64,000 nt of DNA from Vicinamibacterales bacterium (lineage in GTDB: Bacteria; Acidobacteriota; Vicinamibacteria; Vicinamibacterales; UBA2999). Below the pieces are notes generated by a model. That model saw only the letters and a program-made list of their open reading frames with translations, was not told the DNA's origin and made no database searches. Below, one piece after another: positions 19,709 through 30,544 of this stretch (positions within the stretch are counted from its first letter, which is position 1; every line of letters starts with the position of its first letter). A program made the position numbers and the translations under genes. Location: positions 1 to 64,000 of the forward strand of contig JAUXWO010000117.1 in assembly GCA_030680175.1 (NCBI GenBank), given 5' to 3'.

Positions 19709-21209
19709 TCACCGGCTGCATCCCCTCTCGATCGCCTTCGGGCTCGGCGCGCAGCTGCGCGAGTTCGCGTGGCCCGCGGTCGCGCTGCTCGTGGGCGCGC
19801 GGTCGACGGGCGCGCCCTGGGAATCCTGGATCCTGCTGGCGCTCATCCCCTACACGCTCCTCTCGGTGGCGCGGTACGTCTCGTTCCGCTACCGCTTCGA
19901 CGAGGGGGAGATGGTGATCCGCACCGGGATCCTCTTCCGCAACGAGCGGCACGTGCCGTACGCGCGCATCCAGAACCTCGAGGCCACCGAGAACCTCCTG
20001 CACCGGCTCGGCGGCGTCGTCGAGGTGCGGCTCGATACGGGGGGCGGCCAGGAACCGGAAGCGACGATGCGCGTGCTGGCGAAGGGCGCGTTCGAGGAGA
20101 TGCGGCGGCGCGTGCTCGAGGAGCGGGGTGCCGCCGGGCCGCGCGAGGACGCCGCCACGGCGCCGCTGTCGCGCACGCTGCTCACGCTGCCCCCGCGCGA
20201 GCTCGTGCTGTACGGCCTCATCGAGAACCGCGGCCTCGTCCTCGTCGGGGCTGCGATGGGCCTGGCCTGGGAATTCGCCTGGGGCGACCGCATGACCTGG
20301 TGGCAGCGCGGGGGCGAGCGGACGGACCGCAACGCCGTGCGCGAGCTGGTGCGCGAGTGGACGAGTGGGATCGAGCTGCCGTTCGACCTGGCCAGCCGCG
20401 TGGTCCTCGGGGTCCTGGCCGTCATCGCCTTCCTCCTCCTCACACGCGCCCTGTCCGTCGTCTGGGCGCTCGTCCGGCTGCACGGGTTCACGCTCGCGCG
20501 GTGGGGCGAGGACCTGCGCATGCAGTACGGCCTGCTCACGCGCGTTGCCACCGCCATCCCGCTGCGCCGCATCCAGACGTTGACGATGCGGGAGAGCGTG
20601 CTGCATCGGTGGGCGGGGCGCGCCTCGGTGCGGGTGGACACGGCCGGCGGCGGCGCCGGCGGATCCGGGCGGACGGAGCGGGCGTGGCTGGCGCCCATCA
20701 TCGTGTCCGGCGAGGTGCCGGCGCTCGTGCGCCACGTCCTGCCTGAACTGGATCTCGACGCGGTGCAGTGGCAGCCGGCGGCCCCCGGCGCCTTCCGGCG
20801 CGCGATCAAGGTGCCGCTGCTGCTGGTGGGCCTCCTGACCCTGTTTCTCGTGCCCTCGAAGGGCGTCTTCGCGCTCGCGGCGCTGCCGGTGCTGCTGCCC
20901 CTGGCCGCGGCCGTGACGCACCTGCACGTCAGGCACCTCGGCTGGGCGGTGACCGAGGCCGCGGTGCTCTTCCGCAGCGGCTGGCTGCTGCGGCAGGTGA
21001 GCGTGGCCCGGTTCGCGAAGATCCAGGCCGTGGCCCTCGACGAGTCGCCGTTCGACCGCCGGGCGGGGATGGCGCGGGTCCGGGTGGATACGGCGGGCGC
21101 CGGCGACCGCTCCCACCGGGTGGCGATCCCCTATTTGCCCCGGGACACCGCCGAGTCCCTGTGTGCAACGCTCGGCGCCGCGGCTGCGCGCACCGAGTTC
21201 CAGTGGTAG
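19698..21209 (+). CDS. Bacterial PH-domain membrane protein, three-domain (YdbT-like)
   Basis: A 503-residue integral membrane protein with three bPH2 domains, each after a pair of hydrophobic helices. The repeated signature is a tryptophan/arginine strand followed by VPYARIQNLEATENLLHRLG (first), AIPLRRIQTLTMRESVLHRW (second) and VARFAKIQAVALDESPFDRR (third), each ending in a VDTAG or LDTGG strand. It overlaps the upstream small PH-domain gene by 11 bp. Function is presumably at the inner membrane, as for YdbT; ligand unknown. The start at 19698 coincides with the first residues conserved in such proteins. Confidence 0.87.
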   Translation: MPSDHRLHPLSIAFGLGAQLREFAWPAVALLVGARSTGAPWESWILLALIPYTLLSVARYVSFRYRFDEGEMVIRTGILFRNERHVPYARIQNLEATENLLHRLGGVVEVRLDTGGGQEPEATMRVLAKGAFEEMRRRVLEERGAAGPREDAATAPLSRTLLTLPPRELVLYGLIENRGLVLVGAAMGLAWEFAWGDRMTWWQRGGERTDRNAVRELVREWTSGIELPFDLASRVVLGVLAVIAFLLLTRALSVVWALVRLHGFTLARWGEDLRMQYGLLTRVATAIPLRRIQTLTMRESVLHRWAGRASVRVDTAGGGAGGSGRTERAWLAPIIVSGEVPALVRHVLPELDLDAVQWQPAAPGAFRRAIKVPLLLVGLLTLFLVPSKGVFALAALPVLLPLAAAVTHLHVRHLGWAVTEAAVLFRSGWLLRQVSVARFAKIQAVALDESPFDRRAGMARVRVDTAGAGDRSHRVAIPYLPRDTAESLCATLGAAAARTEFQW

Positions 21210-21300
21210 CAATCGGCCCTTGCGCTATTCGCCCTGCCGTCGCATGATTGCCGGCACGGGCCGGCCCCAGCCGGGGGTTCCGGCCGCGCCTGGAGGATCC

Positions 21301-22467
21301 ATGGACGTCAAGAACACGTTGTCTCGTCGCAGTTTCGTCGGTGGCGTCGCCGCCGCGCTCGGCTACCTTGGGTTGGACCCGGCCAGCAGCCTGGCCCGCG
21401 CCCAGGCCGGTGGCGGGCGCGCGTCGCTCGACGAGTACGACGCCCTCGCCAAGCTCGCCAACAACGAGAACAACTGGGGCCCGCCGCAGTCCGTGATGGA
21501 CGCGATGAACGGCGCGTGGAAGTACGCGAACCGGTACGGGTACCCCGACGGCAACATCGTGCAGGCGATCGCCGATCATCACGGCGTCTCGCGCGACCAC
21601 ATCCTGCTCGGCGCCGGCTCCGGCGAGATCCTGAACGTCGTCGGCACGACGTACCTGCAGGGCGGGAAGAAGGTCGTTGGCGTGGAGCCGTCGTACGGGT
21701 CGGTCTACTCGCACGCGAGCCGCCTGAACGCCGAGGCGGTGCTCCTGCCGCTCGACGCCGACTTCCGCCAGAACATCCCGCGGATGATCGAGGCGACGAA
21801 GCGCAACTACCGCGAGGTCGGCTTCGTCTACCTGTGCAACCCGAACAACCCGACCGGCCTCATCGTCACCAAGGCCGAAGTGGACCAGCTGCTCGACGGC
21901 ATCCCGGAGGACATCCCGGTGCTGATCGACGAGGCGTATCACCACTACGTCGAGGATGGACGCTATGCGGAGTCGATTCCGCACGTCAAGGCGGGCCGCA
22001 AGGTGATCGTCGCGCGCACGTTCTCGAAGATCTCCGCGCTGGCGGCCATGCGCCTCGGCTACGCGGTGGCGCCGCCGAGCATGATCGAGGAGATGCGCAC
22101 GTACTCGATGGGCAGCATCAACGCGCTGGTGAAGTGGGGCGGCGCGGCCGCGCTCAGAGACACCGCCGCGCAGACGAAGGTGCGCGAGATGACGCGGGAC
22201 CTGCGGACGAAGTACAGCCGCGAGCTCGAGGCCTACGGCTACGAGGTCATCCCCTCGCAGACGAACTTCTTCATGGTGGCCATCCACCGGCAGATCCAGC
22301 CGGTGATCGGCGAGTTCCGCAAGCACGGCGTGCTGGTGGGCCGGCCGTTCCCGCCGATGCTCGAGCACATGCGCGTCTCGATCGGCACGCCCGACGAGAT
22401 GGAGCGGTTCATGACCGCCTTCAAGCAGGTGTTTCCGCCTCGGACCACGACGGTGGCGCAGGGCTAG
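21301..22467 (+). CDS. Tat-exported histidinol-phosphate-aminotransferase-like enzyme
   Basis: A 388-residue class I/II PLP aminotransferase. The N-terminus carries a Tat signal (LSRRSFVGGVAAALGYLGL). The core matches the HisC-like group: LANNENNWGPP, YGYPDGN, LLGAGSGEIL, NPNNPTG, LIDEAYHHYVE and the Schiff-base lysine in RTFSKISALAAMRLGY. A periplasmic location is unexpected for histidine synthesis, and no his genes are nearby, so another amine or amino acid in the envelope is the likely substrate. A strong intrinsic terminator follows 47 bp after the stop, so it is probably monocistronic. Confidence 0.88.
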   Translation: MDVKNTLSRRSFVGGVAAALGYLGLDPASSLARAQAGGGRASLDEYDALAKLANNENNWGPPQSVMDAMNGAWKYANRYGYPDGNIVQAIADHHGVSRDHILLGAGSGEILNVVGTTYLQGGKKVVGVEPSYGSVYSHASRLNAEAVLLPLDADFRQNIPRMIEATKRNYREVGFVYLCNPNNPTGLIVTKAEVDQLLDGIPEDIPVLIDEAYHHYVEDGRYAESIPHVKAGRKVIVARTFSKISALAAMRLGYAVAPPSMIEEMRTYSMGSINALVKWGGAAALRDTAAQTKVREMTRDLRTKYSRELEAYGYEVIPSQTNFFMVAIHRQIQPVIGEFRKHGVLVGRPFPPMLEHMRVSIGTPDEMERFMTAFKQVFPPRTTTVAQG

Positions 22468-22513
22468 CCCATCGCCGATGCCGCCCGCGCCCGTGGCGTG
22501 ACGTGCGTGTCAG

Positions 22514-22552
22514 GACCCGCCAGGCAGCGTGCGCTGCCGGGCGGGTCTTTTT
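22514..22552 (+). terminator. Rho-independent terminator
   Basis: Outer arms GACCCGCC (22514-22521) and GGCGGGTC (22540-22547) enclose an inner stem GGCAGC/GCTGCC, and five Ts follow. The hairpin has 14 or more base pairs and ends the message of the Tat-exported aminotransferase. Confidence 0.9.
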
Positions 22553-22588
22553 CGTGTCGGTGACCCGTCCGCTTCCCCGGAGGTAACC

Positions 22589-23146
22589 ATGGTGCCCCTG
22601 CTCGACCTCGCGGTTCCGATTCTCGCCTCGGCGGTGCTCGTGTTCGTCCTGAGCTCCATCATTCACATGGTGCTGCCGATCCATAAGCACGACCTGCGGC
22701 CGCTGCCCGACGAGGCGGGGATCCAGGAGGCGCTCCGGCCGTTCAATCTGGCGCCGGGCGACTACGCCCTGCCGCACATGGATGCGTCGAAGATGAAGGA
22801 CCCGCAGGCGCTCGAGCGGATGACACGCGGGCCCGTCGCGCTCATCACGGTGATCAAGAGCGGCCCGCCCGCGATGGGCACGGCGCTGGTGCTGTGGTTC
22901 CTGTACTCGGTGGTGGTCGGCGTGTTCGCCGCCTACATCGCCGGCCGCGCGCTGGGCCCCGGCGTGTCGTATCTGGAGGTGTTCCGCTTCGTCGGCGCCA
23001 GCGCCTTCATGGGCTACTCGATGGCGCTCTTGCAGCAGTCGATCTGGTGGAGCAAGAACTGGGGCGCCACGCTGCGGTCGGTGGCCGACGGCCTCGTCTA
23101 CGCGCTCTTCACGGCCGGCATCTTCGGCTGGCTCTGGCCCAGATAA
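22589..23146 (+). CDS. Small membrane protein of unknown function
   Basis: A 185-residue protein with a good Shine-Dalgarno (GGAGGT) before its ATG. It has an N-terminal transmembrane segment (LLDLAVPILASAVLVFVLS), then a roughly 70-residue cytoplasmic or periplasmic part rich in His, Pro and Asp (IHMVLPIHKHDLRPLPDEAG), then two or three more hydrophobic helices at the C-terminal half. The terminator just upstream isolates it from the preceding aminotransferase gene, and the following gene is convergent, so it is a single-gene unit. I do not recognise the family. Confidence 0.8.
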   Translation: MVPLLDLAVPILASAVLVFVLSSIIHMVLPIHKHDLRPLPDEAGIQEALRPFNLAPGDYALPHMDASKMKDPQALERMTRGPVALITVIKSGPPAMGTALVLWFLYSVVVGVFAAYIAGRALGPGVSYLEVFRFVGASAFMGYSMALLQQSIWWSKNWGATLRSVADGLVYALFTAGIFGWLWPR

Positions 23147-23202
23147 GGTGCAGGGTGCCTGAGGTGCCGTGCACCCCGTGCACCCTGGGCACCTTGGGCA
23201 CC
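23147..23202. repeat. GGTGC/GCACC short repeats between convergent genes
   Basis: This short convergent gap is filled with GGTGC units on the left and GCACC units on the right (for example GGGCACCTT, GGGCACCCT). The two halves can pair, so a long imperfect hairpin may form and could serve both genes as a terminator, although there is no U-tract. Confidence 0.55.
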
Positions 23203-24222
23203 CTACTTGATTTCCAGATCCGCCTTGATCGCCTCGTAGAACTCGTCGGCCATCCGCTGGTAGCCGGCCTCGGTCGGGTGCAGGCCGTCGATCCCCATGT
23301 AGCGATTGATGTCCTGGTTCAGCGCGCCGTAGACGTCCACCAGGACCGCGCCTTCGCCCGCGGCGAGCAGGCGGATATGGTGGTTCAAGTCGAGGACCGA
23401 CGACAGGGGAATGGCGTTGCGGCCGCCCTGCCGTGGCGGCGGCTGTGTGGCGACGAAGACCCGTGTGCCGCGGAACCGGGCATCCTTCATCATGTCGCTG
23501 AGCTGCGTCATGATGAAGCTGCGCGAGTTCGGGAACGGCCCGGTCATGTTGTTGGCGCCGTGCAGCAGCAGCAGGACTTCCGGCCGCTGGTTCGCCAGCG
23601 CGCCCGACAGCCGCACCACGCCGTCCTCCACCTTCTCGCCCGACAGGCCGAAGTTGGAGACGCGCACGCTGTCGCCTTGTGCGACGTACCGCTCCCGCAG
23701 CTTGATCTGCAGCCGCGTCGGGTACGAGGCCTGCGGACGATAGTCGAGGATGAAGGACGGGAAGCCGTCGGCGCTGAGCACGCTCGACTGCGGATCGCTC
23801 ACGACGCCAAGGGTCATGCTGTCCCCAAACGCCATGATGTTCACGCGGTTCAGGCGCGGCTGGCGGGTGACCGTGACGGTGAACGTGCAACTCGCCTGCT
23901 GCAGGCTGGTGTCGCTCGCGCGGCACACGACCGCGGTCTCGCCCACCGGGAACATGTTGTCCGAGGGGCCGCCACAGGCCACCGTGATCGGGTTCACGCC
24001 ACCGGTTGGGATGATCGTGGGCCACGTCACGTTCACGGCGCTGCCGTCCGACGATTCGCGCGCGATGTCCGCCGGACAGGTCAGCGAGAGCACCGGCGGC
24101 GGCGGCGCCTGCGGCGTCGGGGCGGTCGGGGAGCTGCACGCGGCCACGAGCAGGGTGGCCATCAGGGCCATCGCCCCGCGTCCGGAGGAACGGCACGACA
24201 TCAGGAACGGCTTGGTACTCAT
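23203..24222 (-). CDS. Lipoprotein SGNH hydrolase with HYR-like domain
   Basis: A 339-residue lipoprotein: the signal ends in the lipobox LVAACSSP, so Cys should be acylated. A proline-rich linker is followed by an immunoglobulin-like HYR-type domain (about residues 50-130; CPADI, PVGETAVVCRASD, CTFTVTV) and then an SGNH/GDSL hydrolase domain (MAFGDSMTLGV with the nucleophile serine, GLSGEKVEDG, LLLHGANNM, and GIDGLHPTEAGY with the Asp-His pair). Likely an esterase or deacylase at the outer membrane or cell surface. A TACAAT element lies 14-19 bases upstream of the ATG. Despite the shared fold it differs clearly from the SGNH protein at 15074. Confidence 0.88.
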   Translation of the reverse strand: MSTKPFLMSCRSSGRGAMALMATLLVAACSSPTAPTPQAPPPPVLSLTCPADIARESSDGSAVNVTWPTIIPTGGVNPITVACGGPSDNMFPVGETAVVCRASDTSLQQASCTFTVTVTRQPRLNRVNIMAFGDSMTLGVVSDPQSSVLSADGFPSFILDYRPQASYPTRLQIKLRERYVAQGDSVRVSNFGLSGEKVEDGVVRLSGALANQRPEVLLLLHGANNMTGPFPNSRSFIMTQLSDMMKDARFRGTRVFVATQPPPRQGGRNAIPLSSVLDLNHHIRLLAAGEGAVLVDVYGALNQDINRYMGIDGLHPTEAGYQRMADEFYEAIKADLEIK

Positions 24223-24235
24223 GTTTGAATCACAA

Positions 24236-24241
24236 ATTGTA
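24236..24241 (-). promoter_or_regulatory. -10 element (TACAAT) for the SGNH lipoprotein gene
   Basis: Minus-strand TACAAT lies 14 bases upstream of the ATG at 24222; the surrounding DNA is locally AT-rich. No convincing -35 was found. The leader would be only a few bases long. Confidence 0.35.
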
Positions 24242-24264
24242 GTGCAAGAACGGGGGTGGACGAA

Positions 24265-24284
24265 GCCCGCCCGGCGGGGCGGGC
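24265..24284 (-). terminator. GC-rich hairpin after the propeller-like gene
   Basis: Perfect 8-bp stem (GCCCGCCC/GGGCGGGC) with a 4-nt loop lies between two minus-strand genes, nine bases past the stop of the upstream one. There is no clear U-tract on the minus strand, so intrinsic termination is uncertain. Confidence 0.4.
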
Positions 24285-24292
24285 GCAAGCGT

Positions 24293-25375
24293 TCAGCTGG
24301 TGGCGAACTCGTAGCAGCCGGGCGTCACCAGGACCCGGTCCGGACCCGCGAAGAAGAGCGACGCGGGCGGGACGATGCCGCCTGCGCGGAATTGCACGGT
24401 GCGGACCTTCTCGCCCTCGCCGTCGTACACATAGGTGAACGGCACGGTCAGCGAGATCCAGACCCGCCCGTCCGGCGCCACCGCGGCCGTCCGGACGGTG
24501 GGCACCACGAGCGGCACCTCCCGTCCGCGATCCTGGCGGCGCGGCCACACGGTCGGTAGCGCCGTCAGGTAGGGGTCGAGTTCGCGGCCCTGGATCAGCC
24601 GCTCCCAGACGAGGCCGCCCTCGCGGTCGTACTTCTGGAGCACGGGCGGACCCGCGAGGAAGACGAAGTAGTAGCCGCCGGCCGGATCGACCAGCGGCAG
24701 GCCCGAGTTGAATGCCAGGTGCAGTTCGCGGTCGGCCTCGTGACCCGTGCGGCGCAGCCGGCCGATCGATCGCACCGGCGTGCCCGCCAGGCCGTACACG
24801 GTGATGAGCGATCCGGTTTCCGGCTGGTTCATCAGCACGCCGCGCCCGGTGTACTGCAGCGATCCGACGCCGTTCAGCACGAGCCCGCCGAACGAGATCC
24901 GCGCCGTCGCCCGGCCGGGCAGGCGGAACCCCCCGAGCCGCTCGCCGCCGGCCCCGAAGATCTGGACGCGCTCCAGCCCGCGCGGCGCGTCGGCGACCAC
25001 GAACGTGGCGTTGGGGGCGACGGCGAAGGCGCCAGGCTCGAGGATCCGCCCGTCTTCGCCGCCGATCTCGACGAGCTTGCGCGCCGTGCCGGCGGCGCGG
25101 TCCACGCCGTAGACGGTGTGGCCCCGCCGGTCGAAAACGAAATCGCGGCCGTCGGCGGCGCGCTGCCACCCGATCGGATCGCGGAACTCGCCGACGAGGG
25201 CGGCGGGAAGGGCGTCGACCGACGGCAGGATCTCGACGCGGCCAGGCGAGGCCGCCTGCGTCGCGGCGAGGCTCGCCACGGCCAGAGACACGACGACCCC
25301 GGCAGCGGCCAGCCTGGCCATCACCGGGGTCGGGACGAAGGGGCGCACATGCCGGGGCATCGACACGCGCGCCAT
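24293..25375 (-). CDS. Exported beta-propeller-like protein
   Basis: A 360-residue protein with an N-terminal signal or anchor (VMARLAAAGVVVSLAVASLA). The remainder is beta-rich with recurrent short strands of NHL/6-bladed-propeller character (for example AFAVAPNATFVVAD, VQIFGAGGERLGGFRLPG, TVRTAAVAPDGRVWISL, VYDGEGEKVRTVQF). No catalytic motif is visible. Propellers of this kind usually act as binding scaffolds. It lies three bases downstream of the fused E1 gene on the same strand, so the two are probably cotranscribed, though a functional relation is not obvious. Confidence 0.75.
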   Translation of the reverse strand: MARVSMPRHVRPFVPTPVMARLAAAGVVVSLAVASLAATQAASPGRVEILPSVDALPAALVGEFRDPIGWQRAADGRDFVFDRRGHTVYGVDRAAGTARKLVEIGGEDGRILEPGAFAVAPNATFVVADAPRGLERVQIFGAGGERLGGFRLPGRATARISFGGLVLNGVGSLQYTGRGVLMNQPETGSLITVYGLAGTPVRSIGRLRRTGHEADRELHLAFNSGLPLVDPAGGYYFVFLAGPPVLQKYDREGGLVWERLIQGRELDPYLTALPTVWPRRQDRGREVPLVVPTVRTAAVAPDGRVWISLTVPFTYVYDGEGEKVRTVQFRAGGIVPPASLFFAGPDRVLVTPGCYEFATS

Positions 25376-25378
25376 GCG

Positions 25379-27529
<2,151 letters not shown>

Positions 27530-27629
27530 GAGTTCATCCTTCCGAGCGATGAAGACCGGCCGAAGTGCCGGGGGCCGAGGGGCCGGCGAAGCTGCACGGC
27601 GCTCGCGGCGCCGCCGCACGTAACGCAAA

Positions 27630-27658
27630 ATTATACCATCCGGGCCCGATGCTATACT
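27630..27658. promoter_or_regulatory. Divergent -10 elements between E1 and cupin genes
   Basis: A perfect TATAAT reads on the minus strand at 27635-27630 toward the E1 gene, and TATACT on the plus strand at 27653-27658 toward the cupin gene. The two hexamers are 17 bp apart, so the divergent promoters would overlap. Neither has a good -35. Confidence 0.45.
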
Positions 27659-27735
27659 CTGCGGCAACCCGCAGCTGTACCAACACTTACGGCCCCATCC
27701 ATCCGCCCGGCTGACGCGGATGAGAAAGAGAACGC

Positions 27736-28107
27736 ATGGATACGCGCCCGGTGACGCTTTATCGGTGGGACGAAATCGCGCTCGAGAAGGTGACGGAGAT
27801 GATCTCGCGCAAGGTGGTGACCGGCGAGAAGGAGATGGTCGCGCAGATCTACCTCAAGCGTGGCGCGCTCGTCCCGATGCACAAGCACGAGAGCGAGCAG
27901 ATGACGCACGTCCTGCAGGGCGCGCTGAAGTTCCTGATCAACGGCGAGGAGATCACCGTCCGCGAGGGCGAGGTGCTGCACATCCCGTCGTGGGTGCCGC
28001 ACCAGGCCGAGGCGCTCGAGGACACCTTCGAGATCGACATCTTCTCGCCGATCCGCCAGGACTGGCTGGACGGCACCGACTCGTATTTTCATGATGTGAA
28101 GTCGTAG
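27736..28107 (+). CDS. Small cupin-domain protein
   Basis: A 123-residue single-domain cupin. Motif 1 is [16 protein letters not shown] with two histidines and a glutamate, motif 2 is [12 protein letters not shown] with the third histidine, so a divalent-metal site is complete. Such proteins are small oxygenases, isomerases or sensors; no substrate can be assigned. It has a weak purine-rich ribosome site (AAAGAGAA) and a short leader after the divergent promoter. It precedes lemA by 40 bp on the same strand. Confidence 0.88.
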   Translation: MDTRPVTLYRWDEIALEKVTEMISRKVVTGEKEMVAQIYLKRGALVPMHKHESEQMTHVLQGALKFLINGEEITVREGEVLHIPSWVPHQAEALEDTFEIDIFSPIRQDWLDGTDSYFHDVKS

Positions 28108-28147
28108 GGCCTGGGTCGGCGGAGCCGGATTTCCGGAGGGGCAGAGT

Positions 28148-28708
28148 ATGGGCGTCATTCTTGCGCTCGCGATCGTCGGCGCCGTGGTGCTGTACGCGAT
28201 TGGGATCTACAACCGCCTCATCGGACTGCGGAACCAGGTGGCCAACGGCTGGAAGCAGATCGACGTGCAGCTCAAGCGCCGTCACGATCTGATCCCGAAT
28301 CTCGTCAACACCGTGAAGGGCGCGATGGAGTTCGAGCGCGGCACGCTCGAGGCCGTCGTCGAAGCCCGGAACTCCGCGGCGGGCGCGAGCGGGCCGGCCG
28401 ATGCCGCCGTGAAGGAAGGCCTGCTCACGCAGGCGCTCGGCCGCTTCTTCGCGCTGGCCGAGGCCTACCCGCAGCTCACCGCGAACCAGAACGTCCGCGC
28501 GCTCCAGGAGGAGCTGGCCTCGACCGAGAACAAGATCGGCTTCGCGCGCCAGTTCTACAACGACATCGCCACGAAGTACAACACGGCGATCCAGGTCATC
28601 CCGAACAACCTGATCGCCGGCCCCGCCGGCTTCGAGGCCGCCGAGCTCTTCGAGATCAAGGACGACGCCGAACGCGCCGTGCCAACGGTCGATCTCTCGA
28701 TGAAATAG
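28148..28708 (+). CDS. lemA: LemA family protein
   Basis: A 186-residue membrane-anchored protein with one N-terminal transmembrane helix (LALAIVGAVVLYAIGIYN) and a long helical domain outside. NGWKQIDVQLKRRHDLIPNLVNTVKG and the ENKIGFARQFYNDIATKYNT segment are the family hallmarks. The ribosome site GGAGGGG is strong. It is followed by an HtpX-like M48 protease gene, a pairing seen in many bacteria; the LemA role itself is poorly defined, perhaps membrane quality control together with the protease. Confidence 0.93.
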   Translation: MGVILALAIVGAVVLYAIGIYNRLIGLRNQVANGWKQIDVQLKRRHDLIPNLVNTVKGAMEFERGTLEAVVEARNSAAGASGPADAAVKEGLLTQALGRFFALAEAYPQLTANQNVRALQEELASTENKIGFARQFYNDIATKYNTAIQVIPNNLIAGPAGFEAAELFEIKDDAERAVPTVDLSMK

Positions 28709-28711
28709 GCC

Positions 28712-28745
28712 GAAAGCCGATCGCTGATCGCTGATCGCTGACAGC
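28712..28745 (+). repeat. Heptamer array (YGANNGC type) between lemA and htpX-like gene
   Basis: Four to five 7-bp units (CGATCGC, TGATCGC, TGATCGC, TGACAGC) fill nearly the whole spacer. Confidence 0.75.
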
Positions 28746-28758
28746 GCAGGATCCCGTC

Positions 28759-29742
28759 GTGAATCTCTACGAGCAGCAGGCGCTCAATCGCCGTCGCACC
28801 GTCATGGTGATGGTGGTGTTCGTGGGCGTTCTGGCCCTGCTCGGCCTTGGCTTCGACATCGTCTACCTGGGCGCGGGCGCGCCGACCATTCCCTTTGGCA
28901 CCGTGGCGGCGCTTGGCATTGGCGGCGGCATGGCGTGGCATGGCTATCGCTACGGCGACCAGTCGGTCATCAGGTCGACGCGCGCCGTCCCGATCGCCGC
29001 GGCGATCGCCGCGGCGCCGGAGGCCGACCGCCTGGCGCTCCGGCAGTTCCAGAACGTGCTCGAGGAGATGAGCATCGCGTCGGGCCTGCCGATGCCGGCG
29101 GCGTACGTCGTGCCCGACCCGGATCCCAATGCCTTTGCCACCGGGCGCGACCCCGAGCACGCGTCCATCACGGTCACCGAGGGCCTCGTGCGCATGCTCA
29201 CGCGTGAGGAGCTGCAGGGGGTGGTGGCGCACGAGATGGCGCACATCCGCAACTACGACATCCGCCTGATGACGATCGTCGCGGCGCTGGTCGGCGCCAT
29301 CGCGCTGCTGGCCGACTGGTCGGCGCGGGGCATGCGGATCGGGGGCCGTCGCGGCGGCCGCGCGCGGGGCGGCAAGGACGGCGGCCTCGCCGCCGTCCTG
29401 CTGATCGTGGTGTGGATCGCCGCCGTGCTGCTTGCCCCGCTCATCGCCCGCCTGCTCGCGATGCTCGTGTCCCGGCAGCGCGAGTACCTGGCGGACGCGA
29501 CGGCGGCGGAGCTGACGCGCAACCCGCTCGCGCTGGCCGGCGCGCTCGAGCGCATCGAGGCGGCCGCCGCGCCGACGGCCGCCATCAAGCGCGGCTCCGC
29601 GCACCTGTGCATCGCCGATCCGCTGGGACGCGCGATCAACCTGCGCGAAGGGTTCCTCGCGGACCTGTTCGCCTCCCACCCCCCGATGCCGAAGCGCATC
29701 GCCGCGCTGAAGCGGATGGCCTACGAACGCGCGCCTCAGTGA
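28759..29742 (+). CDS. M48 family zinc metalloprotease, HtpX-like
   Basis: A 327-residue membrane protease. Two hydrophobic segments lie at the N-terminus (VMVMVVFVGVLALLGLGF and the following one) and two more in the second half (MTIVAALVGAIALLADW; AAVLLIVVWIAAVLLAPLIA). The zinc site is VVAHEMAHIRNYD, and the third ligand is the glutamate of SRQREYLADATAAELT. HtpX-type enzymes cleave misfolded membrane proteins. It forms a unit with lemA, and its end overlaps the convergent rhomboid gene by 7 bp. Confidence 0.92.
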   Translation: MNLYEQQALNRRRTVMVMVVFVGVLALLGLGFDIVYLGAGAPTIPFGTVAALGIGGGMAWHGYRYGDQSVIRSTRAVPIAAAIAAAPEADRLALRQFQNVLEEMSIASGLPMPAAYVVPDPDPNAFATGRDPEHASITVTEGLVRMLTREELQGVVAHEMAHIRNYDIRLMTIVAALVGAIALLADWSARGMRIGGRRGGRARGGKDGGLAAVLLIVVWIAAVLLAPLIARLLAMLVSRQREYLADATAAELTRNPLALAGALERIEAAAAPTAAIKRGSAHLCIADPLGRAINLREGFLADLFASHPPMPKRIAALKRMAYERAPQ

Positions 29743-30479
29743 ATGTGCTTCTTCCAGTCGCTCTTCCAGTCGTCATCCGACCGCCCGCCGCGATGGACGT
29801 CGAACTTCGACCGGGCGCGCTGCATCTTCCACTTGAGCCAGCGGTATTTGATCTCGTCGAATGGCCGCGTGCGCAGGCTCTTCAGGTAGACGTAGCCCAC
29901 GACGAAGCCGCCCAGGTGTGCCCAGTGCGCCACGGGTCCGCCGGAGCTCCCCATCGACGACAGGAACGCGATGCCGCCGATGAGCATCACGAAGTACTTC
30001 GCCGGGATCGGGAAGATGAAATACAGGTAGATGGGCCGGTTGGGGAAGTACATCCCGTAGGCGAGCAGGATGCCGTAGATCGCGCCCGAGGCGCCGATGG
30101 TGACCGCGTAATAGATGCTGTCGCTCCACAGGGAGACGCCCAGCGTGACGACCCCCGCGCCGATGCCCGTCACGAAGTAGTACTTGGCGAAGAAGCGCGA
30201 GCCCCACATGCGCTCGAACTCCGTGCCGAACATCCAGAGCGCCAGCATGTTGAAGAGGATGTGCATCACATCCCCATGCAGGAACAGGTAGGTTACCGGC
30301 TGCCAGATCGCCAGGCTGCCGAACACCGCGGCTGGCACCAGGCCCAGCTGGAGCGTGATGACCGGCGCCATCTTCGACAGCACGAACATCACCACGTTGG
30401 TGATGACGAGCATCTTGATGACCGGCGTGAGGGCCCCGGGGCCGAAGCTCATGGTGGCGCCGCTCGGGAAGCGTGACAT
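29736..30479 (-). CDS. Rhomboid family intramembrane serine protease
   Basis: A 247-residue six-helix rhomboid. PVTYLFLHGDVMHILFNMLALWMFG carries the conserved His and Asn (HxxxN-type), GASGAIYGILLAYG holds the catalytic serine, and the late histidine is in AHLGGFVVGYVYL. The C-terminal ~45 residues are charged and cytoplasmic (KWKMQRARSKFDV, ending in WKSDWKKHIH). The ATG at 30479 fits the family start; the long upstream extension is out-of-frame MFS sequence. It lies downstream of the MFS gene with 65 bp between, and converges on the M48 gene. Confidence 0.93.
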   Translation of the reverse strand: MSRFPSGATMSFGPGALTPVIKMLVITNVVMFVLSKMAPVITLQLGLVPAAVFGSLAIWQPVTYLFLHGDVMHILFNMLALWMFGTEFERMWGSRFFAKYYFVTGIGAGVVTLGVSLWSDSIYYAVTIGASGAIYGILLAYGMYFPNRPIYLYFIFPIPAKYFVMLIGGIAFLSSMGSSGGPVAHWAHLGGFVVGYVYLKSLRTRPFDEIKYRWLKWKMQRARSKFDVHRGGRSDDDWKSDWKKHIH

Positions 30480-30544
30480 TGCGCCCGATCGTACTACAGG
30501 GGGCCCGGCAGGGCCACGCGCCGGCCACGTCCGGACCCGCGCGG

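Noticed and set aside
15074-24222. The two SGNH-type proteins considered as paralogues
   Set aside because: Only the fold-level motifs agree; domain layout, signal type and the block sequences differ throughout.
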